From Microbacter margulisiae (GTDB taxonomy: Bacteria > Bacteroidota > Bacteroidia > Bacteroidales > Paludibacteraceae): a DNA stretch of 64,000 nt. Below the pieces are notes generated by a model, which had not been told where the DNA came from, ran no database searches, and saw nothing but the letters and a program-made list of their open reading frames with translations. Of this stretch, positions 61,730-64,000 are shown in pieces; position 1 is the first letter of the stretch, and each line of letters starts with the position of its first letter. The position numbers and the translations under genes were made by a program. The DNA lies in the NCBI RefSeq assembly GCF_014192515.1, contig NZ_JACHYB010000002.1:1116001-1180000 (forward strand). The letters are read 5' to 3'.

Positions 61730-61745
61730 TGTTTCACGTGGAACA
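61730..61745. promoter_or_regulatory. parS-like ParB binding site 1
   Basis: TGTTTCACGTGGAACA differs in one base from the conserved bacterial parS sequence TGTTTCACGTGAAACA. It lies in the apt-mnmG gap, just upstream of the apt start codon (61715). Confidence 0.8.
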
Positions 61746-61768
61746 TATAATGAGAGCTCCTTGTTCCT

Positions 61769-61784
61769 TGTTCCACGTGGAACG
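61769..61784. promoter_or_regulatory. parS-like ParB binding site 2
   Basis: TGTTCCACGTGGAACG contains the perfect 14-bp palindrome GTTCCACGTGGAAC and lies 39 bp from site 1. Two such sites 39 bp apart are very unlikely by chance. They mark a centromere-like ParB loading locus. Confidence 0.8.
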
Positions 61785-61790
61785 ATTTAT

Positions 61791-63665
61791 TTATCTGCCT
61801 AAAAGTACCAGTAAAATATTGATGTCGCTTGGCGAGATTCCTGAAATTCGGCTCGCTTGTCCTATTGTTTCGGGGTCAATTCGCTTTAGTTTCTGCCTGG
61901 CTTCGATTGAGAGAGACAGGATGGATTCGTAATCAAACTTGTCTTTGATGCGGATAGTTTCCAGTCGCTGTAGTTTGTCTGCGATCAGTTTTTCCCGTTC
62001 AATATATCCCTGGTATTTAATCGCGATTTCTGCTGCTTCGATTACTTCGTTTTTTTGTGCCGAAATAGTGCCAATTTTTTCGTTCAGATTAGGAATGACA
62101 GTACTCAGTTTTTCGATGGTTAATTCCGGACGAAGCGTTAGATCAATAAGCTTTATTTGTTGCTTAATAGGGGAGGAGTTTATACTTTCTAAAAAACCGT
62201 TGATTTCATCCGGCTTAATCGAGTAATTCCTGATGAAATCAATTATGGCATCCCGCTCTTTTTTCTTTGTCTTTGTGAGCTCAATGCGCTCTTTTGTTGC
62301 TAATCCCATTTCGTGTGATTTTTCAGTCAGTCGCATGTCTGCATCGTCTTGCCGGAGTAAAATCCGGTATTCAGCGCGCGAGGTAAACATCCGATAGGGT
62401 TCATCTACGCCTTTGTTCACAAGATCATCGATAAGTACGCCAATGTAGGCTTCATCTCTTGAAAGGATGAATGGGGTGCCTCCGTGGCAGTTGATATGGG
62501 CGTTTATTCCTGCAATCAGACCCTGTCCGGCAGCTTCTTCGTAGCCTGTTGTCCCGTTGATTTGCCCGGCAAAAAAGAGATTTTTTATTCTTTTTGTCTC
62601 TAACGTATGTTTGAGTTGTGTCGGGTCAAAGTAATCATATTCGATGGCATACCCGGGCCGGTAGATCTTTACATTCTCCAATCCAGGGATTGTCTTTAGG
62701 GCATTCACCTGAATATCGATTGGTAGGGATGATGAAAATCCGTTCAGATAAAATTCATGAGTGTTGACCCCCTCAGGCTCCAGGAATAGTTGATGCCTTG
62801 TTTTATCAGCAAATGTGACAATTTTTGTCTCTATACTCGGGCAATAGCGGGGACCGATGCTTTGAATCTGCCCATTGTAAAGCGGTGAAACGTCAAGTCC
62901 TCCCCGCAAAATGGCGTGCGTCGTTTCGTTTGTGTACGTAATCCAACAGCTTTTTTGTGGCAATTGACGCTGTACAGAGGGTAGGAATGAGAACTTATGA
63001 AAGTCATCTTCTCCTTGTTGTTCATCTGTCTTCGAAAAGTCTATGGTTCGCCCGTCGATGCGTACAGGTGTGCCGGTTTTCATCCGCCCGGCAACAAATC
63101 CTAATTGTTTCAGTTGCTCGGTTAACCCTGTTGATGGAGCTTCTGAAATACGTCCACCGGCTATTTGAGTGGCTCCGATATGGAGTAATCCATTTAAAAA
63201 AGTCCCGTTGGTAAGCACAACTGACTTCGCTCTGACCTCAACTCCCATCTGGGTTTTCACGCCTTCTACCGTGTCCCCGGTGACAAGGAGTTGCATGGCG
63301 GCATCCTGCCAGATATCCAGATTGGGTGTGTTTTCAAGAATATGCCTCCACTCAAGGATAAATTGTTGTCGGTCATTTTGCGTACGAGGGCTCCACATGG
63401 CAGGCCCCTTGGAGCGGTTCAGCAGCCTGAACTGAATAGCGGTGCGGTCGGAAACAATGCCGGAAAAGCCTCCCATCGCATCGATCTCCCGTACGATCTG
63501 CCCTTTGGCAATGCCTCCCATGGCCGGATTACAGCTCATTTGGGCTATTTTGTTCATGTCCATTGTGATCAAAAGCGTCTTTGATCCCATGTTTGCAGCT
63601 GCGCTGACGGCTTCGCATCCCGCGTGGCCTGCCCCAACTATAATAACGTCGTAATATAATGTCAT
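61791..63665 (-). CDS. mnmG: tRNA uridine-5-carboxymethylaminomethyl modification enzyme
   Basis: This 624-residue FAD enzyme works with MnmE to modify wobble uridine. It begins [34 protein letters not shown] (FAD Rossmann motif GAGHAGCEA, residues 11-19), then [73 protein letters not shown] and a helical C-terminal domain with YIERE. MnmG (GidA) genes are near oriC in many bacteria. A minus-strand box TAATTTTG at 63836-63843 may be its promoter. Confidence 0.97.
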   Translation of the reverse strand: MTLYYDVIIVGAGHAGCEAVSAAANMGSKTLLITMDMNKIAQMSCNPAMGGIAKGQIVREIDAMGGFSGIVSDRTAIQFRLLNRSKGPAMWSPRTQNDRQQFILEWRHILENTPNLDIWQDAAMQLLVTGDTVEGVKTQMGVEVRAKSVVLTNGTFLNGLLHIGATQIAGGRISEAPSTGLTEQLKQLGFVAGRMKTGTPVRIDGRTIDFSKTDEQQGEDDFHKFSFLPSVQRQLPQKSCWITYTNETTHAILRGGLDVSPLYNGQIQSIGPRYCPSIETKIVTFADKTRHQLFLEPEGVNTHEFYLNGFSSSLPIDIQVNALKTIPGLENVKIYRPGYAIEYDYFDPTQLKHTLETKRIKNLFFAGQINGTTGYEEAAGQGLIAGINAHINCHGGTPFILSRDEAYIGVLIDDLVNKGVDEPYRMFTSRAEYRILLRQDDADMRLTEKSHEMGLATKERIELTKTKKKERDAIIDFIRNYSIKPDEINGFLESINSSPIKQQIKLIDLTLRPELTIEKLSTVIPNLNEKIGTISAQKNEVIEAAEIAIKYQGYIEREKLIADKLQRLETIRIKDKFDYESILSLSIEARQKLKRIDPETIGQASRISGISPSDINILLVLLGR

Positions 63666-63835
63666 CTGTTTGAAATTCTTTTTCTGATTTGTAATATCCT
63701 CTGTTGTCCTTTCGGAAAAGGGGAGGGGATTCGTCTCTTGTATCCCCTAAGGCTTACTGAGATCTTTGCATAATAACACAAATTTCGCTTTGCCTGGTTG
63801 TATATACACACCACTCCCAAGGAACAACAAAGATG

Positions 63836-63843
63836 CAAAATTA
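63836..63843 (-). promoter_or_regulatory. Possible -7 box TAATTTTG for mnmG
   Basis: This matches TAnnTTTG on the minus strand, about 170 bases upstream of the mnmG start. No open frame with family features lies between. Confidence 0.4.
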
Positions 63844-64000
63844 CAAAAAATCTTTGGCGGTTAGTCTTATATAAGCCTGTCGCTTTTTGCTTTTGGCTTG
63901 GGATTCTATTTTGTGCAGTCCCTGCAAAGCTCCTCTTTCCCATTTTTTTTCGGGGATTAAATGCCAAGTTTGCCCTATATGAAAAATTTTAGCGATATTA

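Noticed and set aside
63662..63967. 101-codon open frame on the minus strand just upstream of mnmG
   Set aside because: It has a low-complexity basic composition and no family features, and it overlaps the mnmG start. The region contains a better explanation as leader and promoter.
63979..64000. Possible start of a plus-strand gene (ATGAAAAATTTTAGC) at the right edge
   Set aside because: Only seven codons are visible and no clear promoter box matches. It cannot be supported without sequence beyond the window.

Overview
The window is a stretch of a Bacteroidales chromosome. The evidence is SusC/SusD-type outer-membrane glycan uptake genes, a FecI/FecR-type sigma and anti-sigma pair, type III glutamine synthetase, and many -7 promoter boxes of the Bacteroidota type TAnnTTTG. 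Most genes are about 38-42% G+C by eye, and a few are near 50%. I cannot name the genus; the Dysgonomonas/Paludibacter side of the order fits. I saw no rRNA, tRNA, CRISPR array, insertion sequence or phage gene.

Positions 1-32.7 kb hold one large polysaccharide utilisation locus (PUL), all on the minus strand and read from right to left. It starts with an ECF sigma factor (32635) and a FecR anti-sigma factor. Next come a SusC porin with an N-terminal STN signalling domain, SusD, a SusE-like lipoprotein and a GH76 lipoprotein. After these come an SGNH esterase, a six-hairpin glycosidase-like protein, a DUF4965/glutaminase-like protein, GH43, an unclassified TIM-barrel protein, GH92, GH31, a GH5-like enzyme, GH27, aldose 1-epimerase, a GH127-type protein, a second GH76, GH125 and the start of a GH38 cut off by the window edge. 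The two GH76 with GH125, GH92 and GH38 form a complete alpha-mannan set: endo-alpha-1,6, exo-alpha-1,6, and alpha-1,2/1,3 trimming. The GH27, GH43, GH127, GH31 and esterase suggest that the mannan carries galactose, pentofuranose or galactofuranose, and acyl groups, as in fungal galactomannan-type glycans; this substrate is inferred. GH125, GH92, GH27 and the epimerase are distinctly richer in G+C than the genes between them, so the locus looks assembled from more than one source.

Positions 32.7-34.3 kb are an accessory island: about 0.7 kb without genes, then an array of twelve degenerate repeat units with an exact 11-bp period (33415-33546), a promoter box, and a DUF6266-family gene near 50% G+C. 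The helically phased array is the most unusual signal in the window.

Positions 34.4-64 kb are ordinary housekeeping genes: a small acetyltransferase and a K+/H+ antiporter; a nitrosative-stress module (hcp, a Bfd-like [2Fe-2S] protein and a Crp/Fnr regulator) with two different palindromes near -40 of two divergent promoters; glutamine synthetase III; ddl and tsaE; an acyltransferase and an Lrp regulator; nadA; a PAP2 phosphatase; mnmA and a U32 protein; a LemA/TPM trio; a glutamine amidotransferase and an adenine/adenosine deaminase; dusB; two membrane proteins; an M3 peptidase and ribF; uvrC, apt and mnmG. Two parS-like ParB sites lie between mnmG and apt, and a small cluster of DnaA-box-like 9-mers lies upstream of nadA. 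Both hint that this part of the chromosome is near the replication origin.

Promoter boxes settle several starts. ribF should begin at a GTG (59199), the Crp-family gene at 38295, the deaminase at 53237, dusB at 53496, the sigma factor at 32635 and the DUF6266 gene at 33680.
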